Positions 53,040 through 62,872 of a DNA stretch of 64,000 nucleotides are shown piece by piece; within the stretch, counting starts at the first letter, position 1; every line of letters starts with the position of its first letter. The position numbers were made by a program, and so were the translations under genes. The notes under the pieces are model-generated. The model saw only the letters and a list, made by a program, of their open reading frames with translations. It did not search any database and had not been told where the DNA came from. This DNA is from JBEVJK01 sp963791325 (GTDB lineage Bacteria; Pseudomonadota; Alphaproteobacteria; Rhizobiales; Rhizobiaceae), in the NCBI GenBank assembly GCA_963791325.1, contig CAWBRU010000022.1, positions 186,001 through 250,000 on the forward strand, read 5' to 3'.

Positions 53040-53825
53040 GTGGACAAGGCTGTTCGAAGCACCCGGCCGAGCTACGCCGCCCCCGCGCTGAGCAAGGGGC
53101 TCGACGTGCTCGAGCTGCTCGGCGAGCGCGGTATTCCGCTGACCATGAAGGAAGTTGCCGACGGGCTCGGACGGTCGAAGAGCGAGATCTTCCGCATGCT
53201 GATCACCTTGCAGGAGCGCGATTACATCGCCCGAGACCCCGAGACCGACGCCTATTCGCTCACCGACCGCCTGTTCAAGCTGGGTCTGCAGACCCCCAAG
53301 GTGCGCGACCTGCTGGCTGCGGCAATGCCGGAGATGGTGCGGCTGGCCGATGAGACCGAGCAATCCCCGCATCTCGTCGTCATCCACCACGGCGCAACGG
53401 TCGTCGTTGCCGCCATTCCCGGCGGGGCCGACATGTCGTTCACGCTGAAGCTCGGCTATGGCCGCATCGCCACCGACGCGACCTCCGGCAACGTCATCCT
53501 GGCCTTCCAGCCGCCCGCGATCCAGGAGCGCATCTTCGCCGAGAGCGCCGCGCTCGCCGGCAAACGGGTCGATCTGCCGGACCTGCGCAACACCTTGGAG
53601 AGCATCCGCCGTCGCGGCTACGACGTGCGCGACAGCCGCGACTTCGTCGGCATTACCGACATCGCCTGCCCGATCTTCGGCGTCGACAACACCGCGCAAG
53701 CCAGCGTCATCCTTTCCTACGTCAACCGGCACAACCATCCGAACCGTCAGCAAGAGGCGTTGGAGCTGCTTCGCGCAGCCTGCAACCGGATCTCGGAGAA
53801 GTTGTCGGCCGGAGCAGGAAAGTAG
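53040..53825 (+). CDS. IclR-family transcriptional regulator
   Basis: A 261-residue regulator. The N-terminal winged helix (ALSKGLDVLELLGERGIPLT, DGLGRSKSEIFRMLITLQ) is followed by an IclR effector domain (MVRLADETEQSPHLVV, YGRIATDATSGNVILAF, ACPIFG). The GTG start at 53040 follows GGGAGC; the upstream extension was rejected. It is divergent from the transporter operon and followed by the aldehyde dehydrogenase and M20 genes, and probably controls both directions. Confidence 0.9.
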   Translation: MDKAVRSTRPSYAAPALSKGLDVLELLGERGIPLTMKEVADGLGRSKSEIFRMLITLQERDYIARDPETDAYSLTDRLFKLGLQTPKVRDLLAAAMPEMVRLADETEQSPHLVVIHHGATVVVAAIPGGADMSFTLKLGYGRIATDATSGNVILAFQPPAIQERIFAESAALAGKRVDLPDLRNTLESIRRRGYDVRDSRDFVGITDIACPIFGVDNTAQASVILSYVNRHNHPNRQQEALELLRAACNRISEKLSAGAGK

Positions 53826-53923
53826 ATGTCCCTCTTCGCCTCGATGACGTCGCGGTATACGCGGCAACCTCGCGGGTCTAACGTTTAACCGGACGAACTG
53901 CAATACGCTAAGGAGCGCTGCAC

Positions 53924-55375
53924 ATGACAATCGAAGGTCAATCCCTGGAGATCGGGCAGAATTTCATCGGCGGTGCATGGCAAGATGCCCCCGAGACGAT
54001 GCAGGCGGTCAGCCCGTCCACGGGCGCCACCATCGGTACGCTGCCGCGCTCGCCGCGGGAGACGGTACGCGAGGCGATCGCCGCCGCCCGGGCAGCGGCC
54101 CCGGGCTGGGCCGGCACGCCCGTCTGGACGCGTGCGGCGGCCTGCATGGCGATCGCCGATGCGATCGAGGCCGGGCGCGAACGGCTGGTGCGCATCCTCA
54201 GCCTGGAACAAGGCAAGCCCATTGCCGAGGCCGGCTACGAGGTTGCCGCGGCGGCCGCAGGCTTCCGCCTTGCCGGCGAGTTGGTCAAGCAGCTCGGCGG
54301 CGAGACCATCCCGACCCAGGATCCGGCCAAGACGGTGTTGACGGTGCGCCAGCCGCGCGGCGTCTATGCCGTGGTGACGCCATGGAACTTTCCCGTCAAC
54401 ATCCCCGTCGAGTATCTCGCTCCGGCGATCGCCACCGGCAACACGGTGGTCTGGGTGCCTGCGCCGACGACCTCGCTCTGCGCGGTGGAGCTGATGCGCT
54501 GCTTGGTGGCCGGCGGCCTCGAAGCCGGGGTGGTCAATTTGGTGATCGGCGAAGGGCCGGTGGCCGGCGACGAGGCCGTGGCCCATCCCGACACCGATGC
54601 CGTCGGCTTCACCGGCAGTTCGGTCACCGGCCGGCGCATCGCTGAGCGCGCGGCCGGCAAGCCGATGCTGCTCGAGCAGGGCGGAAACGGCCCGGTGATC
54701 GTGTTCGACGATTGCGACCTCGACCGCGCCGCCCAGGCCACCGCAGTCGGTTGCTTCTTCAACGCCGGCCAGGTTTGCGCCGCCTCCGAGCGCATTCTGG
54801 TGCAGCGCGGCGTGGCCCGTGCCTTCGCCGAGAAGCTCGCCGCGCTGGCGCAGAAGCAGGTGCTCGGCGATCCGCGCGCCGAGGCGACCACCATGGGTCC
54901 GCTCAACAATCCGGCGGTGGCGCGCAAGACCCGCGCGCATGTCGACGACGCCGTCCAGGGCGGTGCCGAGGTGCTCCACGGCGGCAAGCCGCGGCCGGAC
55001 CTCGGCAGCCCGCTCTATTTCGAGCCGACCGTGCTATTCGGCGTCCAGCCGTCGATGCTGATCAATCGCGAGGAGACCTTTGGGCCGGTCGCGCCGGTGA
55101 TCGTCTTCGACACCGAGGACGACGCTCTCGCGCTGGCACTCGAGAACGACTACGGCCTGACTTCGAGCGTCTTCACCCGCGACATCGGGCGCGCCCTCCG
55201 GTTCGGCAAGGCGATCCGCGCCGGCATCGTCAACATCAACGATGCCCCGACCTATTGGGAGCTGCACATTCCGTTCGGCGGCGGCATCGGCACCAAGAGC
55301 GGCATCGGCAGGCTCGGCGGCCGGCACACGCTGGAGGCGATGACCGAGATCAAGACCATTTCCATCCACGCATAG
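53924..55375 (+). CDS. NAD(P)-dependent aldehyde dehydrogenase
   Basis: A 483-residue ALDH-superfamily enzyme. TPWNFP holds the catalytic Asn, LLEQGGNGP the general-base Glu, and GQVCAASER the nucleophilic Cys; FTGSSVTGRRI is the NAD loop. It oxidises an aldehyde, most likely a semialdehyde, to the acid in the cytosol. AAGGAG lies 9 bases before the ATG. It is 98 bp after the IclR gene and 11 bp before the M20 gene, with which it is cotranscribed. Confidence 0.93.
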   Translation: MTIEGQSLEIGQNFIGGAWQDAPETMQAVSPSTGATIGTLPRSPRETVREAIAAARAAAPGWAGTPVWTRAAACMAIADAIEAGRERLVRILSLEQGKPIAEAGYEVAAAAAGFRLAGELVKQLGGETIPTQDPAKTVLTVRQPRGVYAVVTPWNFPVNIPVEYLAPAIATGNTVVWVPAPTTSLCAVELMRCLVAGGLEAGVVNLVIGEGPVAGDEAVAHPDTDAVGFTGSSVTGRRIAERAAGKPMLLEQGGNGPVIVFDDCDLDRAAQATAVGCFFNAGQVCAASERILVQRGVARAFAEKLAALAQKQVLGDPRAEATTMGPLNNPAVARKTRAHVDDAVQGGAEVLHGGKPRPDLGSPLYFEPTVLFGVQPSMLINREETFGPVAPVIVFDTEDDALALALENDYGLTSSVFTRDIGRALRFGKAIRAGIVNINDAPTYWELHIPFGGGIGTKSGIGRLGGRHTLEAMTEIKTISIHA

Positions 55376-55386
55376 CCGGCACGAAA

Positions 55387-56550
55387 ATGGTCGATATATC
55401 GCGCCACGACGTGGCGGAGCTCTTGTCGGCGCTGGTCGCGATCCCCAGCATCAATCCGGCCTTCCGCCGCGAAGGACAGCCCCCGGATTGGTTCGGCGAA
55501 GCCCCGCTTGCCCGGTTTGTCGCGGACTGGCTGGCCGCGGCGGGCCTCGAGACCCGTTTCGACGAGGTCGAGCCCGGCCGTCCCAACCTGATCGCCGAGC
55601 TCCGCGGCGGCGGTCCGGGCAAGACGATGGTCTGGGAGGGGCACCTCGACACCGTGCAGGTGGACGGCATGACCGATCCGTTCACCGCGCGCATCGACGG
55701 CAGCCGGCTCTACGGGCGCGGCGCTGTCGACGACAAGGGCTGCTTGGCGATGTTCATGCTGGCGCTCAGCGCCCTCAAGCGGAGCGGGCGCCCGCATCGC
55801 GCCGTCACCTTCCTGGCCGCGGTCGACGAGGAGGTGACCTTCAGGGGCATCGTCCATCACGTCCGCAGCCACCCGGCCTACGACCTCGGCGTTGCTGGCG
55901 AGCCGACCGGGCTACAGGTGATCAGGGCCTGCAAGGGCGTCATCCGCTGGCATCTCGACGTCGCCGGCCGCGGCGCCCACTCGTCCAAGCCCGGCGAAGG
56001 CATCGACGCGATCGCCGCTGCGGCCAAGCTCCTGGCACATCTGCGCGCCTATGCGGCCGGTGCGCCGCGCAACCATCCGCTGCTTGGCGGCCGGACGCTG
56101 ACCTGCACTATGATCGAAGGGGGAGAGGGGCCGAACACCGTCCCCGCCCATGTGCGCCTGACCTTCGATTTCCGCACCTTGCCGGATCAGACCGGCATGG
56201 AAGCCTGGCAGGAGATCGCCGACGTCGTCGCCGAATTCGCGCGCCGGCGCGGCGGCGGTGCCCGCTTCTCCATGCAGCCGCCGTTTGTCGATTCCGTATC
56301 GATGGAGGTCGCGGAGGATGCCGAGATCGTGCGCCGGCTGGTTCAGGCGCTGGAGAGCCACGGCCTGCCCGGAACCGTGGCCGGCGTGCCGTTCGGTTCG
56401 GACGCCAGCAAGCTCACCCGTGCCGGCTCGCCGACGGTGATCTTCGGCCCCGGCCATATCGAGCAGGCGCATGCGATCGACGAGTTCGTCGATCTCGATG
56501 ACGTCGCACGTGCCGCCGCGGTGCTGGTCACGCTGGCGCAATCGGCCTGA
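55387..56550 (+). CDS. M20 peptidase/deacylase
   Basis: A 387-residue dizinc hydrolase of the ArgE/DapE/succinyl-diaminopimelate type. Metal ligands are in WEGHLDTV and GRGAVDDKG, the catalytic Glu in AAVDEEVT, a further ligand in AGEPT and the final His in EQAHAIDEF. The dimerisation lid starts at KGVIRWHLDVAGRGAHSS. It would remove an acyl group from an amino compound. It is a different paralogue from the M20 gene at 39819-41000. Confidence 0.92.
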   Translation: MVDISRHDVAELLSALVAIPSINPAFRREGQPPDWFGEAPLARFVADWLAAAGLETRFDEVEPGRPNLIAELRGGGPGKTMVWEGHLDTVQVDGMTDPFTARIDGSRLYGRGAVDDKGCLAMFMLALSALKRSGRPHRAVTFLAAVDEEVTFRGIVHHVRSHPAYDLGVAGEPTGLQVIRACKGVIRWHLDVAGRGAHSSKPGEGIDAIAAAAKLLAHLRAYAAGAPRNHPLLGGRTLTCTMIEGGEGPNTVPAHVRLTFDFRTLPDQTGMEAWQEIADVVAEFARRRGGGARFSMQPPFVDSVSMEVAEDAEIVRRLVQALESHGLPGTVAGVPFGSDASKLTRAGSPTVIFGPGHIEQAHAIDEFVDLDDVARAAAVLVTLAQSA

Positions 56551-56605
56551 AACGGATCACCGCCTCAGCGAAGCGAAGCTCCCTTTTGCCGGGATTGCCC
56601 CGGCG

Positions 56606-56992
56606 CTATGGCTGCGCGGCGTCCGGCAGGGCGGCGATGCAGTCGATCTCGACGAGAATGCCGATGAGCTGGCTGCCCACGGTGGTCCGCGCCGGGGCGG
56701 CCGAGGCAAAGAACTCCTTGTAGATCTCGTTGTATTCGGCGAACCGGGTCACGTCGCTCAGATAGGCATTGACCTTCACCGCCATCGAAAAATCGGTGCC
56801 TGCGCCGCGCAGGATGGCCTCGACATTGTTCAAGGTCTGGCGGACCTGCCCGGCGAAATCGTCGGGCATCCGGCCGGTCGCCGGATCGACCGGCCCCTGG
56901 CCGGAAACGAACACGAAACCATTGGCGACGACGCAGTGGGAATAGTGGCCGGCGGCCGGAGCTGCACCGTCGATGTTCAGGGGCTTTCGCAT
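56606..56992 (-). CDS. RidA-family enamine/imine deaminase
   Basis: A 128-residue RidA (YjgF/YER057c/UK114) protein: NGFVFVSGQGPVDPATG, GQVRQTLNNVEAIL, VKVNAYLSD and VGSQLIGILVEIDCIA. It lacks the canonical Arg of classical RidA near the end (VEIDCIA instead of VEIEAIA with a preceding R), so it may belong to a Rid1-7 subfamily. RidA proteins hydrolyse reactive 2-aminoacrylate-type enamines released by PLP dehydratases, which fits its place between two PLP beta-eliminating enzymes. Confidence 0.91.
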   Translation of the reverse strand: MRKPLNIDGAAPAAGHYSHCVVANGFVFVSGQGPVDPATGRMPDDFAGQVRQTLNNVEAILRGAGTDFSMAVKVNAYLSDVTRFAEYNEIYKEFFASAAPARTTVGSQLIGILVEIDCIAALPDAAQP

Positions 56993-57003
56993 GGCGGACT
57001 TTC

Positions 57004-57105
57004 TAGAGCAACTCCAGCAGAAGTGGCAACGGTTTTCCGTCCGGAATGGCGGAAAAACAAAGACTTAGAGCGGAGCGCCGATTCGAAGGAGCGATGATCC
57101 GCTCG
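57004..57105 (+). repeat. Dispersed intergenic repeat, copy F
   Basis: It begins AGAGCAACTCCAGCAGAAGT, contains TTCCGTCCGGAATGGCGGAA and GACTTAGAGCGGAGCGCCGA, and ends GATGATCCGCTCG. It overlaps the 3' end of the threonine-synthase-like gene, so it supplies that protein's last residues and stop codon. Confidence 0.75.
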
Positions 57106-58366
57106 AGGCTCGATTGCGTTCCGCAAACCGTCGGCGCGCGGCCTCGATGATGGTTCCGGGATCGGCCGACGGATCGACGTCGAGGCTTGGCTCGGCCGCG
57201 GCCGGTTGCGCGATCGGGTCTTTCAGCGCGTGCCCGGAAACCACCAGGACGACAGGACGCGGCAGCTCGGGCAGCCGGCGCAACGCCGCCAGCGGCGTCG
57301 CCGAGGCCGGCTCCGCGGCAATGCCTTCCAGCCGGCCGAGATCGAGCATCGCCTGCCGGATCTCGTCGTCGCCGACCGCCACGGCCTGGCCGTTGGCCGC
57401 CCGGATCACCCGCAGCGTCCGCGTCCCGTCGTCCGGATAGCCACGCAGCGGATCGTTGATCGAGCCGGGAATGCCGGTCACCGGCGCCGTCCAGGCCTCG
57501 ACCGTGTCCCGCCCCTTGGCGAAGGCGTCCGCGATCGGCGCGCACCCTTTTCCCTGGACGCCGACCGGTACCGGCACGGCGTCGATCAGGCCCTCCCGTT
57601 CGAGGGTCAGCGCACCTTGGACGATGCCGTCGAGCATCGGCCCGGCGCCGATCGGGACGAGCACGGTGCCGACCCGGCCCAACGGGCTCCACAGCTCGTA
57701 GAAGATCGTGGCGTGGGCCGCGGTCATATACGGGTTGAGATAGGTGGAGGTCAGGTTGGCCCAGCGGGAGCTCTGCGCCCGGATGCGCTCGGCCTCGCGG
57801 TAGGCATCGCTGAAATTGCCCGCGACCTCCAGCACGATCGCGCCATGCGCCTTGGCCTGGATCAGCTTGTTCGGCGGGGTGCCTTTGGCAAGCGCGACGA
57901 TGCAGGGCAGCCCGGCGCGTGCAGCATAGGCGCTGACCGATGCGGCATTGTTGCCGGTGGAGGCGCAGACGACACCCTCGGCCCCGAGCGCGAGCGCTAC
58001 CGAGACGGCGACAGCCGAGCCGCGGTCCTTGAACGAGCCGGTCGCATTCGTCCATTCGGCCTTGACGTAGACCTGGTCGTGCGGAAACAGGCGGTCGAGC
58101 TTCAACAGCGGCGTCGCGCCCTCACCCAGGCTGACGCGGCGCTCGCCGACCGGCAGCACCGGCGCATAGTCCCAGAAGCCGGCCGCGTTTCCGGGCATTT
58201 GCAAGGGTCTGTCGACCACGGCGCGCAGCGAACCGCCACAGCGGCCGCAGCGCGGGTCGAGATCGGGCGGACGGGTGCTGCCGCAGACAGCGCAGACGAG
58301 GATCGTCGCCGAAAGGCCGCCGTCGGTCGGCCCGCGGCTGCGCTGAGAGTGGGGCGAAGCGGACAT
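57065..58366 (-). CDS. Threonine-synthase-like PLP enzyme
   Basis: A 433-residue fold-type II PLP enzyme. A zinc ribbon (CAVC and CGRC) at about 25-44 precedes the catalytic domain, with PLP lysine in TGSFKDRG, the binding loop STGNNAASV and the phosphate cup VPIGAGPML. Threonine synthase and related catabolic beta-replacing or eliminating enzymes share this layout. The final about 13 residues (GSSLLRIGAPL) are encoded by repeat copy F. The gene is followed by RidA on the same strand and preceded, 8 bp away, by the sugar ABC ATPase, so the enzyme probably acts on the imported compound or its product. Confidence 0.88.
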   Translation of the reverse strand: MSASPHSQRSRGPTDGGLSATILVCAVCGSTRPPDLDPRCGRCGGSLRAVVDRPLQMPGNAAGFWDYAPVLPVGERRVSLGEGATPLLKLDRLFPHDQVYVKAEWTNATGSFKDRGSAVAVSVALALGAEGVVCASTGNNAASVSAYAARAGLPCIVALAKGTPPNKLIQAKAHGAIVLEVAGNFSDAYREAERIRAQSSRWANLTSTYLNPYMTAAHATIFYELWSPLGRVGTVLVPIGAGPMLDGIVQGALTLEREGLIDAVPVPVGVQGKGCAPIADAFAKGRDTVEAWTAPVTGIPGSINDPLRGYPDDGTRTLRVIRAANGQAVAVGDDEIRQAMLDLGRLEGIAAEPASATPLAALRRLPELPRPVVLVVSGHALKDPIAQPAAAEPSLDVDPSADPGTIIEAARRRFAERNRASSGSSLLRIGAPL

Positions 58367-58374
58367 GCCGGTTC

Positions 58375-59496
<1,122 letters not shown>

Positions 59497-59580
59497 AGGC
59501 GCTGCTGCGCGGGCCGCATCCCGGAACCCACGATCGCAAGCGGCCCCTCCGTTCTCGCCAGCCTATCGACTTGCCAGGTC

Positions 59581-59600
59581 AAGTCAAACGTTTTAACAAT
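59581..59600. promoter_or_regulatory. AAACGTTT palindrome, weak operator candidate
   Basis: AAACGTTT at 59586-59593 sits in an AT-rich patch in the divergent region between the ATPase and binding-protein genes. A CG-centred palindrome is reminiscent of LacI-family operators, but no LacI gene is in the window. The 262-bp divergent region has no other gene. Confidence 0.25.
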
Positions 59601-59758
59601 CGCAAACTGTCGAGATGGAGACGAAGGTGCCGCCCACCGCTGGTCCGTGCCGATCGCTTCGCGGAACGCGTCCATCGCGCCAGGTCCATCGCATTTGGGG
59701 TGTCAAACAAACCGGGAAGGCCGCCTGGAAGCACAGGGTTCGGCCGGAGGAGAATCGA

Positions 59759-61066
59759 ATGACGACAACACCGAAGCGTGGCTTGGCCACGCCGCTGATC
59801 GCTGCTGCAGCCTTGCTTGTCCTGGCGCATCAAGCCGGGGCCGAACCGCTCCAGATCACCGTCTGGCATCAAGAGCAGGTGCAATCGCGCGTCGACCAGT
59901 TCCAGAAGGTGATCGACGCCTTCAACGCGTCGCAGTCGGATTACAATGTGGTGCAGCAGGTTCAGGGCTGGGGCACCATCTATCAGAAGCTGCCGCCGGC
60001 GATCCAGGCGGGGGTGCAGCCCGACATCGACTTCACCATCCCCGACTTCACCGTCACCATCCGCGAGACCGGTGCGGTGCAGCCGGTCGACGATATCGTC
60101 GCCGAGATCGAGAAGAAGCACAAATTCATCGACCAGGCGCTGACGCCTTATAAGGACGACGGCAAGATCTGGGCGGTGCCGCTCTACGGGATGGTGCAGC
60201 TGCTCTGGTACCGGAAGGACCTGTTCAAGGAGGCGGGCCTCGATCCGCAATCACCGCCGAAGACCTGGGACGAGTTCCTCACGGCAGCCAAGACGCTGAC
60301 CAAGGACGGCAAGTACGGGGTCGGCGTGCCGGCGTCGAAGAGCCTCGCCACCGACCAGGTCCTCTATTCGCTGATGAGCGTCAACGACGGCTCCGAGCTG
60401 TTCGACGCCTCGGGCAAGGTGACCTTCGACACGCCCAAGAACGAAGAGACGCTCGGCTTCTACAAGCAGCTCGCCGACCTTTCGCCGAGCGGCATCGCCT
60501 CGTGGACGTGGCCGGAGCCCCAGGATGCGTTCAATGCCGGCGCCGTCGCCATGGCGATCGAGAAGGGCCAATATCTGGCGCCGTTCGAAACCGCGTCGGG
60601 GCAGCCGGCCGACCAGCTCGGCTGCGCCCAGATTCCGGTTGCACCCGGCGGCAAGCCGGCCAGCATCTACTACTCCAACGGGGCCATGGTGCTGACCAGC
60701 GATCCGGCCAAGCGCAAGGGCGCGGCCGCGTTCCTGGCCTTCGTGCTCGAGCCGAAGAACTATGCCGAGTTCCTGCTTGCCGAGCCCGGCCTGTTCCTGC
60801 CGCTCACCGAGGACGGCAACACCGAGGCCTGGTCGGCGTCTCCGATCCTGGCGAAATACAAGTCCTGCGTCGACCTGCTGATCCAGACGTCGAAGGTCGG
60901 CGTGCTGCCGGGCTTCAACACCGGCACTGTGCAGAAGGCGATCGGCCCGATCATGGCGCAGAACATCATGTCGCAGGTGGTGCAGAAGGTGGTGGTCGGC
61001 GGCGAGGACCCGAAGGCCTCGGCCAACTGGGGTGAAGCGCAAATGAAGGCCGCCGCCGGCCAGTAA
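59759..61066 (+). CDS. Sugar ABC transporter substrate-binding protein (CUT1)
   Basis: A 435-residue periplasmic binding protein with a signal peptide (ATPLIAAAALLVLAHQAGA) and the bacterial extracellular protein 1 fold: ITVWHQEQVQSRVDQFQKVI, YGMVQLLWYRKDLFKEAGLD, PPKTWDEFLTAAKTL. GGAGGAG precedes ATG 59759. It typically binds oligosaccharides, glycerol phosphates or sugar alcohols. First gene of a three-gene + strand operon with both permeases. Confidence 0.92.
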   Translation: MTTTPKRGLATPLIAAAALLVLAHQAGAEPLQITVWHQEQVQSRVDQFQKVIDAFNASQSDYNVVQQVQGWGTIYQKLPPAIQAGVQPDIDFTIPDFTVTIRETGAVQPVDDIVAEIEKKHKFIDQALTPYKDDGKIWAVPLYGMVQLLWYRKDLFKEAGLDPQSPPKTWDEFLTAAKTLTKDGKYGVGVPASKSLATDQVLYSLMSVNDGSELFDASGKVTFDTPKNEETLGFYKQLADLSPSGIASWTWPEPQDAFNAGAVAMAIEKGQYLAPFETASGQPADQLGCAQIPVAPGGKPASIYYSNGAMVLTSDPAKRKGAAAFLAFVLEPKNYAEFLLAEPGLFLPLTEDGNTEAWSASPILAKYKSCVDLLIQTSKVGVLPGFNTGTVQKAIGPIMAQNIMSQVVQKVVVGGEDPKASANWGEAQMKAAAGQ

Positions 61067-61071
61067 GCGCC

Positions 61072-62025
61072 ATGGCGAGCGTGATCGCAGCAGCAGAAGA
61101 CGGCTTGGGCGCAGCCGCCCCGGCCGTCCCTCACCCGGTGCAGCCGGTGCGGGCCGGCATCGGCCGGCTGTTCATCGCGCCTTTGCTGATCTGGCTGGCG
61201 GTGACGATTGCGCTGCCGCTCGGCTACTGCGTGTGGATCAGCGTCACCGACGCCAACACCATGGGCGGCGCGCCCCGCTTCGTCGGGCTGCGCAACTATG
61301 CGACCGTCTTCGGCGACGGCACGTTCGGGCCGGCCTTTCTGCGCACGGTCGCCTGGGCGATCGGCGGCGCGATCGTGCAGACCGCACTTGCCGCCGGCGC
61401 CGCATTGCTGCTCAACCAGCGCTTCACCGGCCGGCATCTGGCGCGCACCTGGATCATGGCCTCGTGGGTGGTGCCCACCATCGTCACCACGTTTCTCTGG
61501 CGCTGGATGCTCAACGCCGACTACGGCATCGTCAACCACATGCTTATCGCCGCCGGGCTCGTCGCCCGGCCGATCGACTTCCTCGGCTCTCCCAACTACG
61601 CCTTCGCCACCGTGGTCTGGATCAACGCCTGGCGCTGGTTTCCCTTCCTGACGCTGCTGATCCTCGCGGCGCTCACCCGCATTGCCCCGGAATATTACGA
61701 GGCCGCCAGCATCGAAGGCGCCACGACCTGGCAGCTGTTCACCAAGGTGACGCTGCCGTTCCTGCAGCCCGTCCTCTACGTGGTCGGGCTGCTCGGCACG
61801 CTCTGGTCGGTCAACGTCTTCGACATCATCTGGCTGACCACCAAAGGCGGCCCGCTCGACGCGACCACGACGCTGCCGGTGTCGATCTATATCCGCGCCT
61901 TTCAGCAGTTCAAGCTGGGCGAGGCCAGCGCGATCTCGGTCAGCATGGCGGCCATCCTCCTGGTCTTCGCGGTGGTCTATATCCGCCTCGCCCCCAAGGG
62001 GGCGTCGGAACAGGAGATCGTCTGA
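61072..62025 (+). CDS. Sugar ABC transporter permease (MalF/UgpA type)
   Basis: A 317-residue inner-membrane protein with six hydrophobic segments after a cytoplasmic N-terminus of about 30 residues. The coupling EAA loop is EYYEAASIEGATTWQLFTKVTLPFL. It starts 5 bp after the binding-protein stop and overlaps the next permease gene by one base (TGATG). Confidence 0.92.
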   Translation: MASVIAAAEDGLGAAAPAVPHPVQPVRAGIGRLFIAPLLIWLAVTIALPLGYCVWISVTDANTMGGAPRFVGLRNYATVFGDGTFGPAFLRTVAWAIGGAIVQTALAAGAALLLNQRFTGRHLARTWIMASWVVPTIVTTFLWRWMLNADYGIVNHMLIAAGLVARPIDFLGSPNYAFATVVWINAWRWFPFLTLLILAALTRIAPEYYEAASIEGATTWQLFTKVTLPFLQPVLYVVGLLGTLWSVNVFDIIWLTTKGGPLDATTTLPVSIYIRAFQQFKLGEASAISVSMAAILLVFAVVYIRLAPKGASEQEIV

Positions 62026-62855
62026 TGGCCGCGCAAGACCGCCTCGGCCGGATCCTTCGCACGCTGCTGGTGCTGCTTGTCCTGGCCGTCATCGGCGCAC
62101 CCTTCGTGTGGATGCTGTTGTCTTCGTTCCAGCTCAATGCGGCGCTGATCCGGCCAGGATCGTTTCTCGCCTGGGACGCTTTCACCCTCGCCAACTACCT
62201 GAAGCTGCCGGCCGCGGCGAACTACGTCCTGCTCGCCCGCAACAGCTTCCTGGTGGCGCTGTTCGGCACGGCGGTGGCGATCCCGCTTGCGCTGCTTGCC
62301 GCCTACAGCGTGTTCCGCACCCAGTATCGCGGCCGCGCCTTCATCTACAACGTCCTGCTCGTGGTCTACATCTTTCCCGGCGTGCTGCTTCTGGCACCGC
62401 TGTTCCGCATCTTCGCCGCGGTCGGCCTGCTCAACTCATGGGCCAGCCTGGTGATCATGAACGTCACCTTTGCCGTGCCGTTCAGCGTCTGGCTGATGCG
62501 CGGTTTCTTCACCTCGATCCCGGCCGGGATCGAGGAGGCAGCCGCGATCGACGGCGCCACCGACATGCAGATCCTGGCACGCGTGATCGTGCCGCTCACC
62601 GCTCCCGGCATCCTGGTCACCGCGACCTACACCTTCGTGCTTTCCTGGACCGAATTCATGTTCGCCTCGGTGTTCATCGTCGACGACCGGCTGAAGACCC
62701 TGCCGGTCGGATTGGAGGGGCTGGTGTCGCAATACAGCATCGACTGGGGCCTGCTGTCGGCGGCAGCCGTCATGGCGGCGCTCCCGGTCATCGTCTTGTT
62801 TGCCGTCGCGGGGAACTATTTCGTCGCCGGCATCACCTCTGGATCCGGAAAGTGA
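62025..62855 (+). CDS. Sugar ABC transporter permease (MalG/UgpE type)
   Basis: A 276-residue membrane protein with six helices and the coupling loop GIEEAAAIDGATDMQILARVIVP. The ATG shares its A with the TGA of the upstream permease gene, so translation is coupled. It completes the CUT1 channel. Confidence 0.92.
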   Translation: MAAQDRLGRILRTLLVLLVLAVIGAPFVWMLLSSFQLNAALIRPGSFLAWDAFTLANYLKLPAAANYVLLARNSFLVALFGTAVAIPLALLAAYSVFRTQYRGRAFIYNVLLVVYIFPGVLLLAPLFRIFAAVGLLNSWASLVIMNVTFAVPFSVWLMRGFFTSIPAGIEEAAAIDGATDMQILARVIVPLTAPGILVTATYTFVLSWTEFMFASVFIVDDRLKTLPVGLEGLVSQYSIDWGLLSAAAVMAALPVIVLFAVAGNYFVAGITSGSGK

Positions 62856-62872
62856 GCGAGCCGCGCCGTCCG

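Noticed and set aside
56553..56600. Possible seventh copy of the dispersed repeat
   Set aside because: Only short blocks (GGATCACC, GAAGC, GGGATTGCC) match; too weak to call.
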